A stretch of DNA of 64,000 nucleotides from Meandrina meandrites (Eukaryota; Cnidaria; Anthozoa; Scleractinia; Meandrinidae): assembly GCA_963693305.1 (NCBI GenBank), contig OY855910.1, forward strand, positions 24,713,359-24,777,358, in the 5' to 3' direction. Both the position numbers and the translations under genes were made by a program. Below, in pieces: positions 54,228 to 64,000 of the stretch. The stretch's first letter is position 1. Each line of letters opens with the position of its first letter. The notes under the pieces are model-generated. The model was not told the DNA's origin. It saw only the letters and a list, made by a program, of their open reading frames with translations, and made no database searches.

Positions 54228-54473
54228 TCACGCAATGGACGAAATGCTTCGTATCAATTCGGTTGTGCTCATGTACCCCATGATAACGCAGAAGCGCGGT
54301 TTCATATAATTACAATCATGGCACGTGAAAAAATGCATTTGTACCACCTCTGAGCGCAGACACATACAATCAAAAAATGGATTTTCGCTTGTGAGAAAAT
54401 GCATGTGAGTTTTTGCCATAACAGCCATAGTAGTGAACAGGAAAACGTAAAAAAATAATCTTAGAAATTTCAT
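54228..54473 (-). CDS. small secreted-type cysteine-bearing ORF, unknown
   Basis: An 81-codon frame. MKFLRLFFYVFLFTTMAVMA is a textbook signal peptide with cleavage after MA. The remaining ~61 residues contain five cysteines (DCMC, TCHDC, RFC) and no known domain. An acceptor-like TTCTGTCAG lies 4 nt before the ATG, so it may be a first coding exon. The upstream 150 bp is conserved in arm A, where a T-run indel breaks the frame. It lies downstream of copy 3 on the same strand. No toxin or other family was recognised. Confidence 0.4.
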   Translation of the reverse strand: MKFLRLFFYVFLFTTMAVMAKTHMHFLTSENPFFDCMCLRSEVVQMHFFTCHDCNYMKPRFCVIMGYMSTTELIRSISSIA

Positions 54474-54681
54474 AATCTGACAGAAGAATCCTATACTAAT
54501 ATAAAATAAATTCAGTTCGCCTTTTTAACTGAATGGAAAAGTTCTTTGTAACTGGCTCAACATTTCCTTCACAGAACTATTACCAATCAGCTCCAACATA
54601 AGGCTGTTTGAACCAACCAGAAGCGAAACAAGACTAACCGTTTTCCCGCGCTTGTCAAGGGCTGCATGTTTTCCCGCACTT

Positions 54682-54973
54682 AGCCTGCAGTGCAGGCGTA
54701 TTTCGTGAGCGCATTCGAATGCATTTTGATCGGGCGCCATCTTGGATTCTTACTCGAGAGAGGATTGGGGATAGGAAAAAAGTGTCCTAGGACAGTAGGA
54801 GTGAGGCAGAAAAGGAAGTGAGGGAGTGAGTGAGTGAAGTCCTTCCCCCTCTCGCTTTTCCTCGCTTCCAAGCCTCTCTCTGCCCTGGCGCCCTCATCCA
54901 ACATGGCGGCGAATCTACTCGATCGCGAACTAATACTACGCACCCCCACGGAAAACGCCTGCACTGCAGGCTA
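54682..54973. mobile_element. 292-bp Mutator-type MITE, 10-bp target duplication
   Basis: Ends AGCCTGCAGTGCAGGCGT and ACGCCTGCACTGCAGGCT; the left end is itself palindromic. Direct repeats TCCCGCACTT lie at 54672-54681 and 54974-54983. Arm A has the unoccupied site (complement TTTTCCCGCGCTTGGAATCGG). A 9-10-bp duplication is the Mutator-like signature. The interior contains ACATGGCGGCGAAT. Confidence 0.85.
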
Positions 54974-55342
54974 TCCCGCACTTGGAATCGGTTGCATGTT
55001 TCTGCGTGGTGTTTCTTCCAAGAAGAAGCAAACAACTCAGGCACGTGGTAACCGTGACTATCGTAAACTATTTCCTCTAACTAATCTAAATTGAACTACC
55101 CTACAGTTTAAAAACTACAGTTAAAATGTAAATATAAAAAAACTAGAGTGGAATTATTGATGTTAATGTAATGTTTGGGGCTATACGTCGAAAGAGAGGT
55201 TACTCGTAAGGTTTGATTTAAGACTGTTATTCTTTGTCCTCATGCAGCAAATTTGCTAAGGGGATTACCATTTGGCATTTTTAAAGTACTTTTATAAGAG
55301 TTCCAGCACAGTTGCTTGTTATACTTGTCAATTAAGACTTCT

Positions 55343-55419
55343 TCAGGGCCAAAAGATGGAGGCGGCTAAGATCGGCAGGGAAACGGACAACACAGTGGCG
55401 GTCACTATGGCTCCAGTTG
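55343..55419 (-). CDS. copy 3, terminal exon: GPI-anchor-signal-like hydrophobic tail
   Basis: A 77-nt last exon. The acceptor TTTCTTTGCAG is the complement of 55420-55430. It is entered in phase 1, with stop TGA at 55345-55343. It encodes TTGAIVTATVLSVS, then a hydrophobic stretch ending SIFWP. It differs from copy 1 by three visible bases, two of them silent. It follows the Thr/Pro linker of CUB III. As in copy 1, there is no basic cytoplasmic residue after the hydrophobic stretch, favouring GPI attachment over a transmembrane helix. Confidence 0.75.
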
Positions 55420-56852
55420 CTGCAAAGAAACAAAGAGATCAAGTGAGTATCCCGTGGATGATAATAGAGTTCTACATCAACGGATAAATGGATTGAATAA
55501 CAATGTTCAACTGAGTGAAGCAGACGGGAAGTTTAAGAAATGAGGATCCATTGTATTCCATCTATAAGCCTTCTTCCCCACAAGATAAGAGGCTCTCCCC
55601 TTTTTAATTCCAACAAAATACATGTATTGTGCAACTATCAAATAAATTAAAGTACTGTGGAAAGTAAAGTAACTTTATTTTATGAGGGAAAAGCACTTAA
55701 CAGTCGTAGACTGATAAACCTGTGGCCCTCTCCTAAACAATTAAAATATAAATTATAATAATTTTAAAAAACCTAACTATGAATATTTACAAGAACACTA
55801 TTAGTAAAATTGATAAAATCAATAAATGTATTATGTCACTATCACTTGCGGTTATTGCATAAATTGAGGCTTTCTTAGACAAGGTCCCAGGGGTATTCAT
55901 TCTCTCACATGTAGGAGTTGCACTAGCGACTCCGTACGAAAAACAAACTACCGGCAACTGATGAGATCCATTTGGAGGATCGAAACCATGGTCTTGCCTG
56001 AGAAAAACTTTATAGTGGCAATATACAACGCGCAAAACTGTCAATAGACTTGCGTTAAATCTATGATATTCAATTTGTGTGGTGTCAAATCGTCACACAA
56101 CAACCAAAGGAGGATTATAAGCGTCTATTACACTAAAAGTTCTACCTTAATGACGCAAGAAACACAGTCTTTGCTTCAAGCAAACAACATCTCTGCTTAA
56201 CACACTTTGAAGCTATATGTAAGCTACAGCAGTAGCCTCTGGACCAGGACAAACATATTATCCGTTATTCTAAGCGACAAACCTTGCGTTATATAAAGCT
56301 TACAGCAGCTTTCACTGAAATCAAACAGCCGGGCCCGGTTTTACAAGCAATGCAAGAGAGCTTTGTCCTACACTGAATATTGCATATCCAGTCCTTCCAG
56401 AGAACACGTCAGAGAACCCAAAAACATGCCTCGGCAATATAAACGAGCAGAGCTAGACAAATCTTCTCTACAATAATATCGCAAACTTATGAAGGTGTTT
56501 TAAGCTCCACAGGGTGTAAGCAAAAACTGACATGAAATCAAATATCACCTCTGTAAATTTGCTATAGTTTACACAGTCAAGAGCTCTCTTCTACTCCTAT
56601 AAACCTCCTGATATTTAAACGTATATCGCGTTTTAGAAATACACAGGGTATCAATCTAATTAAGATTGTACTCGTTAGAGTAAAGATAGAAAAGGTTTTA
56701 AAGTGTTTCACAACGGTAGAAGTTGTGCGGCCTGTCAACCCTTGCTACTTACTACAAGACCATACTGAAAGGATGGTTGTTTATGTCATAATATTTTAAC
56801 ATTTTCATTACAACTACAAACATTAACTAAACAAAATGTAAAAGATAATTAC
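55420..56852. other. last intron of copy 3
   Basis: Contains the LINE-type 3' tail shared with arm A (55660-55800, complement of 7380-7560). No other exon seen. Confidence 0.55.
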
Positions 56853-57320
56853 TTGTTGTTGTTTGTGTCGTAGGTGGTCTGTTCACCGTTGGAGAAGGGG
56901 TATCAGTTGTTGTTGGTGGTGTTGTAGGTGGTTTGGTCACCGCTGGAGAAGGGGTATCGGTAGTCTCAGAATATTGTGCTTCGAAGCCCCGGTCAAGTGA
57001 AAAGCCTGCATGGAACTTCACAAACATCTGGTTACCACTTGAAACCTTCTCTTCCTGGGCAGAGTTGTGACAAAAACGCCCCAGCAAAGGAGAGCTTGTC
57101 GAAGCACCATCATAAACCTCTACATAAGTACAAGAATCTGAACTGCAAGGAAGAGCACAAGAACCAAGGGCGAAATCAGTGAATGCAAACTTGACACGCT
57201 TGCCAGCTGGTACGGTAATTCTCCAGGTGCAAAACTTGGATGGAAGATATTTGTCCACAGGGTAGTTTGGGCTGCTCAATTTCCCATTACCAGAGAGAGG
57301 AACTGCTTCAGTAGGGCAAT
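56853..57320 (-). CDS. copy 3, CUB III exon plus Thr/Pro linker
   Basis: A 468-nt phase 1-1 exon. The acceptor is TATCCAG (complement of 57321 on) and the donor GTAATT (complement of 56852 down). It encodes CPTEAVPLSGNG, FCTWRITVPAG, CTYVEVYDGAS, GRFCHNSAQEEK, RGFEAQYSE. It then has a linker in which a TDTPSP unit is duplicated relative to copy 1, giving a longer Thr/Pro stalk. No stops or shifts. Confidence 0.92.
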
Positions 57321-57892
57321 CTGGATAGTTAACACAACGTACAAAATAAATACACGCAAGACAAGAATTACTTCAGGATTAATGTATTTACCTAGCTGTT
57401 CAAAACAACTACAGACTTGGGTTGCTAAGTGGACAGAATTCCAAAAGGAGATTTTTTAATAACAAGTGAATTAAAATCATTTGCTACAAACTTGGGCAAT
57501 CATACATGACATTAAGATAAGAGAACACTTCATTTAAAAATTACACTTTAAAGATACCAAATGTGTCTTATTAATGAACCAAACATTTGAATTTCTTCTC
57601 CCTCTTCCTATTAAATGTGATTGGAGTTGACTGACGGGGACAACACCACTCTAACCAAAACGTTTTCAGAGGAAAGGTGTCCACACATTTAGTTATGACT
57701 TCCAATGATTAAGAGGATCTTGGGAGACTTTTAGACTGAACATTTTTTGACCCCCTCCCAAACCTAATAAAATCACTCATCTACAGACCAAACTTGGTAT
57801 TCTAAGATTTCATGAATCTGGCTCTAGATCTGAACAATTTCGATGGCATAAAATGCACAATTATCAATTATAAATCAGCGGTTGACACTTAC

Positions 57893-58267
57893 AAGGTGGT
57901 GTGAAGTTCAAGAAAGTGTACGTTGCCTTAAATCCCACACTCTGCATCTCATTTTTACCATCAGAGATAAAACGTAGCTTCAAGCTGTCAAGAAATGAGT
58001 AATATATTAAATCTTTTCTTCGTTGACCACATATTGTCTCACTTGCAGCTCCATTTTCTTTGTAGGCATTTTGGATTTTCAGAGAATCACAGCTGCATAA
58101 ATTACAGTCGAAGATGTCCATGCTTTTATCAATTACTAGCTTCACACGGTTTCCCTTGTTGGCTGTGATTTGCCAGTTGCAGTCTTGGTTGTTTGGATAC
58201 CTTCTGGGGAAGAAAGGACTGGTGATAACACCTGATGTTTCATTCAACTGGGCCATTGTTGGACATA
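57893..58267 (-). CDS. copy 3, CUB II exon
   Basis: A 375-nt phase 1-1 exon. The acceptor is GCTTCTCAG and the donor GTAAGT (complement of 57892 down). It starts CPTMAQLNETSGVITSPFFP and closes GFKATYTFL. The first ~130 nt differ from copy 1 by a single silent base, whereas the remainder has many replacements and two in-frame length changes (CNLCSC against CFLCSSC; GQRRKD against GKPNPKKD). Confidence 0.92.
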
Positions 58268-58398
58268 CTGAGAAGCAAAGAAATCAAAAAATATAATTAA
58301 TATGAATCCAAATACATATAATATCATCAAAATAGATATAAAAGGTGTATGGTATAGCAGAATTCCCTTGCACCATTGGAGTCGTAGCACAGTGTTGC

Positions 58399-58436
<38 letters not shown>

Positions 58437-58468
58437 CGATGATGATGATGACGACGACGATGATGATG
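58399..58468. repeat. (GAT)n/(GAC)n microsatellite
   Basis: About 70 bp of GAT triplets with GAC interruptions in the copy 3 intron; the counterpart of 4334-4375. Confidence 0.92.
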
Positions 58469-58850
58469 GCGATAACAGAATAACTTATGCTCTTTTTGGT
58501 CAGATACATTAGGTTATATTTGTCTTCATTTTTTGCTCAGCAATAAAAGTTCATAACATGTTAACGTGTGGAAATAAATCCAAGGTAGATGTAATCTAAT
58601 CTTTGGCTTACTTGCCTGATAACACAACAGTAATGTGATGACACCCATAATGATTATTATTTTTAGTTTAAGCACTGTCATTTTCTTTCGACAGGGGGAT
58701 GTGTTTTTTCTTTTAGTTTTTGTAATGCCAACAAAAACAAATTCTGCAAGTATCAACTTCCTAAATAATTCCTACTCATTACTCTTGGGCTCTTTTCCTA
58801 GACACATGTTTCAACTAAATTCAAACTTCGTTGCGTGTGTGTTTACTTAC

Positions 58851-59219
58851 TGTCATTTTCAAAGATCGCCTCATAAGATGCATTGAATCCTGAGAAAACA
58901 TTGTTTCCAGAAACCAGCCTCACTTGGATGTTATTCCCGACAGAGTACACTGGAGGAGGAATTTTTTGACCACAAAGTTTGAATTGTCGAGCGTTATCAT
59001 CTGAAGCAACGTTTGTGATGAACACCTTGGCACCACCAAGAGTATTTCTGCAGTCAGTTGGCTGACTTGGTTCCAGTGTAAAGCTGTGGAATGTAAGTTT
59101 GATGATACGACCAGCAGGAACTGTGATAGTCCAGGCACAATCTTTGTTTTGAACAAAATCACCAGGAAAATTTTCGCTGGTTAGGAATCCGCTAGTTCCA
59201 CCAAGGGCATCTCCACATG
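58851..59219 (-). CDS. copy 3, CUB I exon
   Basis: A 369-nt phase 1-1 exon. The acceptor is TTTCATTGTAG and the donor GTAAGT (complement of 58850 down). It encodes CGDALGGTSGFLTSENFPGD, CAWTITVPAG, LEPSQPTDCRN, FKLCGQKIP, and the closing GFNASYEAIF. Intact and equal in length to CUB I of unit A in copy 2. It lies just outside the inverted duplication, which explains why copy 1 has no CUB I. Confidence 0.92.
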
Positions 59220-59437
59220 CTACAATGAAAAAAGGGTTGCTGGCTTTTATGGAAGGACATAGTTATGTTTCTTGGTTACATATACAAGAAGGACGTAAGG
59301 GTATATGTGTCCTTAAACCATAACTGTTGGCCTGATGCACCTGGCTTTTAGTCAGGATTTGAAAAGAGGGTATCCAAAATTTTTGACTTTGTTGGAAAAT
59401 CCCAAAAACATTACTGAAAAAAAGGTACCTTCAGACA

Positions 59438-60066
59438 TTAATAATTGAAGGCGTGAGGGCAAGACCCGCACATTAAGTTTTTGGCTAAATTGAACATTGA
59501 ATATTAAATATTCATCCGAATCAATCCATTCGTGCGAACGAAAAGCGAAGAAGTCTATCTCTTGATTTTGCGGGTTTTGTGCTGAGATGTGTGACGATGT
59601 AAGGAGTGGAGATAGAAGTGAGAGCAAGCGGCACTTAACTGAAAGTAAGACTTTTATGAAGTGAAAACACCAGCTCGTTAAAATGGGATCGGGGTTCGCT
59701 TTTGCCCCAGGGTTAAGCCACTAAACCCCAACTTGCAACGTTAACCCTAACCTTAGGGTTAGGGTTATAAGAGTTATAGTCTAATCCCTAAAAAGTTCGC
59801 TGGTTTCATTGTTTTGAGGAACAAAAGGTCTCCTTTGTTTATCGTTTGTCAAAGAAAATTGCTAAAGATGCTGCCAGCAAAAATCTTATCTTTTTGCATG
59901 TGTCATTCTTAGAAAACGAAGGAAAGACCAGCGAAATGAAATACAGGGCAGTGTTTAGCACACGTAAACAAACTTGCATGCGAAGCTTGGAGTTGTTTTT
60001 GACAATGTTCAATTGAGCCAAAACCTTCATGTGCGGGTCTTGCCCTCACGCCTTCAATTATTACAG
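59438..60066. mobile_element. ~630-bp MITE with TAATAATTGAAGGCGTGAGG ends
   Basis: 59438-59500 (AATTGAAGGCGTGAGGGCAA, GACCCGCACAT) recurs in reverse complement at 60005-60066. It lies in the copy 3 intron between signal microexon and CUB I. No frame inside. Confidence 0.8.
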
Positions 60067-60572
60067 CAAAGCCTGAAAAACCCCTAAAATTGTTTCTGGA
60101 ATGTTTATTGTATTGCAATCAATCAGATACGTGATGAGACCACAAATCATATCTGCAAGAGTAATCAGCTGAAATTTTGGATTAGGGAAATAATGGTAAT
60201 AAACCCAACCGGGCTGAAAAAATAACAAATTGTCCTGAATGTTACATACAAAGTGGAGATGTTCAGCTCAGCACCAGTCGCATTCGATGCTGTCCAACTT
60301 TGTCCTTTACTGTTGTTTTTGCTGGAACATGCATTTTTGTTAAATGTAAACATTCGTACTGAACATGTACTTTGTTTTGCAATTTTAAACCATGGCACAC
60401 ATCAAGTGTGTACATACTGAGTAAAAAAACGAACTGGTATAGTGCACAGTGGACATCACTTTAACTTTGCATCAATAGATTTAATGATCTTGGATGCTGG
60501 GCTAACCCAATTTGTAATTCATTACAATGTACATGTACACACAAGAAATTACATTATAAGAACAGCACTTAC

Positions 60573-60605
60573 GATTTGATGTCACATAGCCAACCAGAAA
60601 AGCAA
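60573..60605 (-). CDS. copy 3, 33-nt signal-peptide microexon
   Basis: The acceptor CTTGCAG is the complement of 60606-60612 and the donor GTAAGT the complement of 60572-60567. In phase 1 it encodes AFLVGYVTSN and joins CUB I at 59219 in frame. Same length, phase and splice sites as copy 2's microexon. The exon carrying the ATG was not established. Confidence 0.72.
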
Positions 60606-61568
60606 CTGCAAGTAAAAGGGAAGACTATGTCATGACAGAATAAATAAATACTGGTATACAGAAGTCTGTAAAATTGTTCATATTCATTTTGAAATACATA
60701 TTACAACATGTTTATCAATAGTTTGGCCTGTATCCTTGAAATAAATACTGGCAATAACTAATACCTACCTACTAACTAATACCTACCCCCAGAGGGAAAC
60801 ATTAGAGGGCTGCAAGTAACATTTTTAAGCTTACAATGGAAATGAACCAAAACAAAAAAACACTGTAGCATAATAGAGCCACTTTTGTCATGAAATTTAA
60901 TAGCCTGAGTGTGGAAATTTATTTTTTGTTCCTGATAATCTTCTGATCTTTAAAATAAATGAAGCGTTTATGGGACGTACATGGCAAAACAAGGTGCCTT
61001 ACCACCCATCAACTTTATTCATAACAATCTTAAAGTTTTTTCAAGTTTGGTGAATCAGTTTTGGAGAATTTGCACTGAAAGCTAGAGGAATATTAGAATA
61101 GATTAACCATGTACTCTTTCGATCAGTTTTTACAGAAATGCCATGTTTTACATCTGTCGGCCAACGGTCACTGACCTTGAACTATCTATCAAGTACCCAT
61201 ACACAACAGAATTGGGGCACAGTACCCATTCCTGGTTACAAAGTCTAGGGGTACTTTGGTTTCCAGTGTCTGACTGACCCTGGCACAATATTAGTTTTCT
61301 GTTGATGGCCAGGAACCGGTGCTTGAGTATCAAGTTTCAACCCACCATAATATGAATGGTCTAATTTCCATTAACTTTTTAGAACCTATTTTGTCCTACA
61401 ACATTTTTAGTGGTTGATAAGATAATGCAGAGTTCTGTTAAGGGCAAGCTCTCTTGTGTCTGTTCCATGAACCTAGACACATTTGAGTTTTGATTTGTTT
61501 TGAATAATGAAGTTGTCAAAAGGTCTTGCTAGCAGCATGCTACATATAAGTTTTCTTGTTGTGCTAAT
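60606..61568. other. 5' flank or first intron of copy 3; no exon established
   Basis: A minus-strand ATG-GGT-G followed by GTAAGG near 61004-60995 would fit the phase, but it gives a very short signal peptide and is unsupported in copy 2. Confidence 0.35.
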
Positions 61569-62454
61569 CAGGCCCGTAGCCAGGATTTTTGCTGGGGTGG
61601 GGGTGCGTATGAGCGCCTCCGGGGGTTCTGGGGGTATCCCACCAGGAAAGTTTGAAAAAAATGGGTTATCTGGGGCCGCATTTCGTGCGTTTTGAAGACA
61701 GTTTGTTAGGAAACAAGGCAGATAAAGGTGAAGGTAGCAAGGACAATAATTCTGGTACATTTTTAAATTCAAAACGTAGTTTTAGAAACAGAACCTTGTA
61801 AACATAATTTACAATTTATTTAATTAACAATGACGGCAGTTCTTTTAAAGAAAGACTGGAAAAAGATAGGTATCTTTATTTCGGTGTCAAATGGTCATTA
61901 CATAAATCAGCCAGAGTCGGTTTGTTGAACTGTTAGCACTGTGGTAAGCTCCAACTTTCTTGGATGCTTCTTGGCAAACGCATCCACTACCTCCTCCAGA
62001 TCGATGTCTGTATCATAATGAATGTGCATCAGGGCCAGTGAAGAAAGCCTTTCTCGTGTCATACTGGCTCTGGCCTCTCGTTTTGTTCTCTTCGGCCCAT
62101 TTTATACGGATTCGTCAGGGGAACTACATTTCAATACCGAGTGCCGTGTTCCGAGCCAAACAAGTGCCCAGTCTGCTCTCTTTTTGGTAGCGCCTGGAAA
62201 TATTAATGGCAACTTCGAACGGCATTAGTTAGAATGTATCGTTAAAATTAACCTAGAATCACACAATTTGGTCAAAAATATGCCACACGAATCCACAAAT
62301 GGTGGACCCATTGAATGTAAATAGACGAAGTACAGAAATCCCATTTCCCTTCATTTATTTATTTATTTATTTTTATATTTTTTTCACAAGGAGCGGACTT
62401 CCAAGGCTCGTGGGGGGTGGGGGGGGGGGGGGGGGGGGGCTGGCTACGGGCCTG
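61569..62454. mobile_element. hAT-type element, 886 bp, with transposase remnant
   Basis: Ends CAGGCCCGTAGCCAG and CTGGCTACGGGCCTG, flanked by CTAAT at 61564-61568 and 62455-62459. A G21 run sits at 62419-62439 next to the right end. The interior encodes a minus-strand hAT C-terminal fragment. Confidence 0.85.
61907..62110 (-). pseudogene. hAT transposase C-terminal fragment
   Basis: The minus frame reads TKREARASMTRERLSSLALM, HIHYDTDIDLEEVVDAFAKK, then stops at 61909-61907. The ARASMTRERLSSLALMHIH pattern is the end of the hAT dimerisation domain. The catalytic part is missing. Confidence 0.78.
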
Positions 62455-63005
62455 CTAATTAACCTATTGTCTGCTAATTAGCCTATTGTCTTTAAGTTAT
62501 TAATGCTATTCCATGTTATGTCATGGGATCATCAGTACTTTAGACGCTGAGTGGCACATAGGGCATCAACAAGCTTTCTTCATTCCTGTCAGTCCAATGG
62601 AAGCGGTGAACCTTGCCCCCAGTTAAGGTTCAGAGACTGGATTTTTGCCTCAGCGGTCCTTGTCTAGGTAGATCTCGGGCGGCCACCCTTGTACGACTTG
62701 TGTTACCTAGCTTCTTTGTGCCTCGTGGCACATAAGGCCTCTTGTACGACTTGTACATTAACTTAAATGTTCAAATTCACTCTCACACTGTAACTGAAGA
62801 TGACAGTTGAAACTGTCGAAACAAACTTGGCTTTAAAACTAACACATCTTGTCTTTTTCTTGAAACCAATAATGAAATTCAGGTTAAAGAGTTGAAGTTT
62901 AAAGGTGTAACATTAAAATCTTGTTTCTATAAAAAAAGCATTTATTCACTGTTGGAAATATGAATGTTTGACTAGGTTTTGTTACTGTATGACACTCATA
63001 TCACA
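62455..63005. other. no intact gene seen
   Basis: CTTGTACGACTTGT is repeated at 62687 and 62740. ACTGAAGATGACAGTTGAAACTGTCGAAAC near 62793-62822 is a LINE/Penelope-type 3'-end motif. Confidence 0.4.
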
Positions 63006-63767
63006 TATCACTCAAATATCACACCTATACATAAGGATGGTGATCGAGAGCCAGTAGAAAATTATAGAGGCATCTCATTCCTAACTATAATTAGTAGAAT
63101 TCTACTAGTACACTAATGCAAATGGTGCAATGTGATTGGCTGAGCTATTGAACACTATCAGCCATTAGTGTGCAGTTGCCGAAGGTCGTCCACAAAATGC
63201 GACGTTTTTATCGTTTTTCCGAAGTTTTGGAAGGAAGTTTAAATGTAAATGGATAATAAAATTCTCGACAAGACTAAAAGAAGGACATTAGCGGTTTCTT
63301 GACTTCAAAAGCTTGAAATTATTGAAAAACGGATGCACGCGCGTAAACAACTGCAAATTTACCAAGGACAATTTAATGCGTGCGATTTTGTTAAAACGTT
63401 AAGTTCGATAATGCGTAGGAAAATAATTAGAAACCATTATTTGCGTTTATTTCAGTCAGAATTCTACTAAAACAATTAGATTATTCGCTCTCAATTTCTA
63501 TGAGGCGATAGTTGATTCGGCCTGCGGCCTCATCAACTATCACCTCATAGAAATCTCGAGCTCATAATCTAATTGTTAATTGGAAAATGCCAGGAGAGAA
63601 TAGTGTATCATGCTATTTATAATCAAGTCATCAGTTTTATACACAACTCTCATCATGGGTTCCTCACTGGTCGCTCTTGCACTACCCAACTACTCTTGGT
63701 ACATCATGACTGGTTCAAGGCCTTGGATAGGAGTGGCCAGGTCGATATAGTATTTATGTAATAGATC
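63006..63767 (+). pseudogene. LINE reverse transcriptase, split
   Basis: First piece at 63006-63100: ITPIHKDGDREPVENYRGIS and FLTIISRI. After about 480 bp of inserted DNA the RT resumes at 63580: KCQERIVYHAIYNQVISFIH, HHGFLTGRSCTTQLLLVHHD. It stops at 63759 just before the expected YxDD-leading segment. A different LINE family from that at 25-29 kb. Confidence 0.78.
63100..63577. mobile_element. insertion in the LINE, containing a long hairpin
   Basis: AGAATTCTACTA occurs at about 63096 and 63459. From 63471 to 63577 AACAATTAGATTAT...CTATGAGGTGATAGTTGAT folds on itself around GGCCTGCGGCC. Element ends were not resolved. Confidence 0.55.
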
Positions 63768-63788
63768 AAAAACGAGTGCGAGTTTTTC

Positions 63789-63878
63789 ATCAGGGGTTCC
63801 AAACACCGAGAAAAAGATGAAAGCACGACGCCGAAGGCGGAGTTCTTATATTTTTTCGAGGTGTTTGGAACCCCTGAT
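63789..63878. mobile_element. small foldback MITE, 19-bp inverted ends
   Basis: ATCAGGGGTTCCAAACACC and its exact complement at 63860-63878. The flanks CGAGTGCGAGTTTTTC / CGAAGCACTAGTTTTT may extend it. Confidence 0.75.
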
Positions 63879-64000
63879 ACGAAGCACTAGTTTTTGAGCT
63901 GGCTTCTCAAATGAAACAATAAGAAATTATGCATTGTCAAATTTTTGCCCTTTCCTGTAAGAACGCGATTGCATGCATGATTCATTAGCGTCCCGGCCAT

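Larger units (their letters stand above)
54434..58774 (-). repeat. inverted duplication, arm B (contains most of copy 3)
   Basis: Reverse-complement counterpart of 3675-19617. It is compact (4.3 kb against 15.9 kb) because it lacks the arm A insertions, but it has its own 292-bp insertion at 54682-54973. Confidence 0.85.

Noticed and set aside
59753..59766. TTAGGGTTAGGGTT, telomere-like
   Set aside because: Only just over two repeats, inside a MITE; too short for an interstitial telomere.
60995..61004. Start exon for copy 3 (ATG GGT G before GTAAGG)
   Set aside because: Phase fits, but the signal peptide would be only about 13 residues and no equivalent was found for copy 2.

Overview
The window looks like nuclear DNA of an animal, most likely an anthozoan cnidarian (probably a stony coral). 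The reasons are AT-rich intergenic DNA, GT-AG introns with phase-1 CUB-domain exons, a tRNA-derived SINE, and a very dense load of DNA transposons, MITEs and non-LTR, Penelope-like and BEL/Pao-like retroelements. The taxon is an inference from repeat and gene style; nothing in the sequence names it. There are no bacterial-type operons.

The host genes are one small family of CUB-domain surface proteins in three copies. Copy 1 (+, 4496-10816) keeps CUB II, CUB III and a last exon encoding a hydrophobic GPI-signal-like tail; its 5' part is missing at a duplication breakpoint. Copy 2 (+, 24331-40688) has a 33-nt signal-peptide microexon, two successive CUB I-II-III units, a stalk resembling the membrane-proximal region of receptor tyrosine phosphatases, a transmembrane segment and a short NPxY-containing tail. 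Copy 3 (-, 60605-55343) has signal-peptide microexon, CUB I, II, III and the GPI-like tail, all intact. Copies 1 and 3 lie on the arms of an inverted duplication (about 3675-19617 and 54434-58774). In copy 2 three consecutive CUB exons carry frameshifts. Every CUB exon is phase 1-1, so skipping those three would still give an in-frame I-II-III receptor.

Layout: 1-1014, retroelement gag-like ORF on the minus strand. 2.0-4.3 kb, two DNA elements. 4.5-10.8 kb, copy 1, interrupted by a 2.95-kb element that itself holds a broken Penelope-like reverse transcriptase and a second 1.59-kb element. 11-24 kb, repeats and MITEs without convincing genes. 25-29.4 kb, a LINE split by a 2.9-kb element carrying a decayed A32-like packaging ATPase. 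29.5-40.7 kb, copy 2. 41-54 kb, MITEs and a decayed SF1 helicase/GIY-YIG gene split by a 7.88-kb element with about 680-bp inverted repeats and TTAA duplications. 54.2-60.6 kb, a small secreted-type ORF and copy 3. 61-64 kb, a hAT remnant, a broken LINE and foldback elements.

The two arms serve as empty-site controls for each other, so several transposon insertions are shown directly, with target-site duplications. If the family works as it looks, it pairs GPI-anchored and transmembrane CUB receptors with near-identical ectodomain plans. That arrangement is known from recognition or decoy systems, but the function here is inference.
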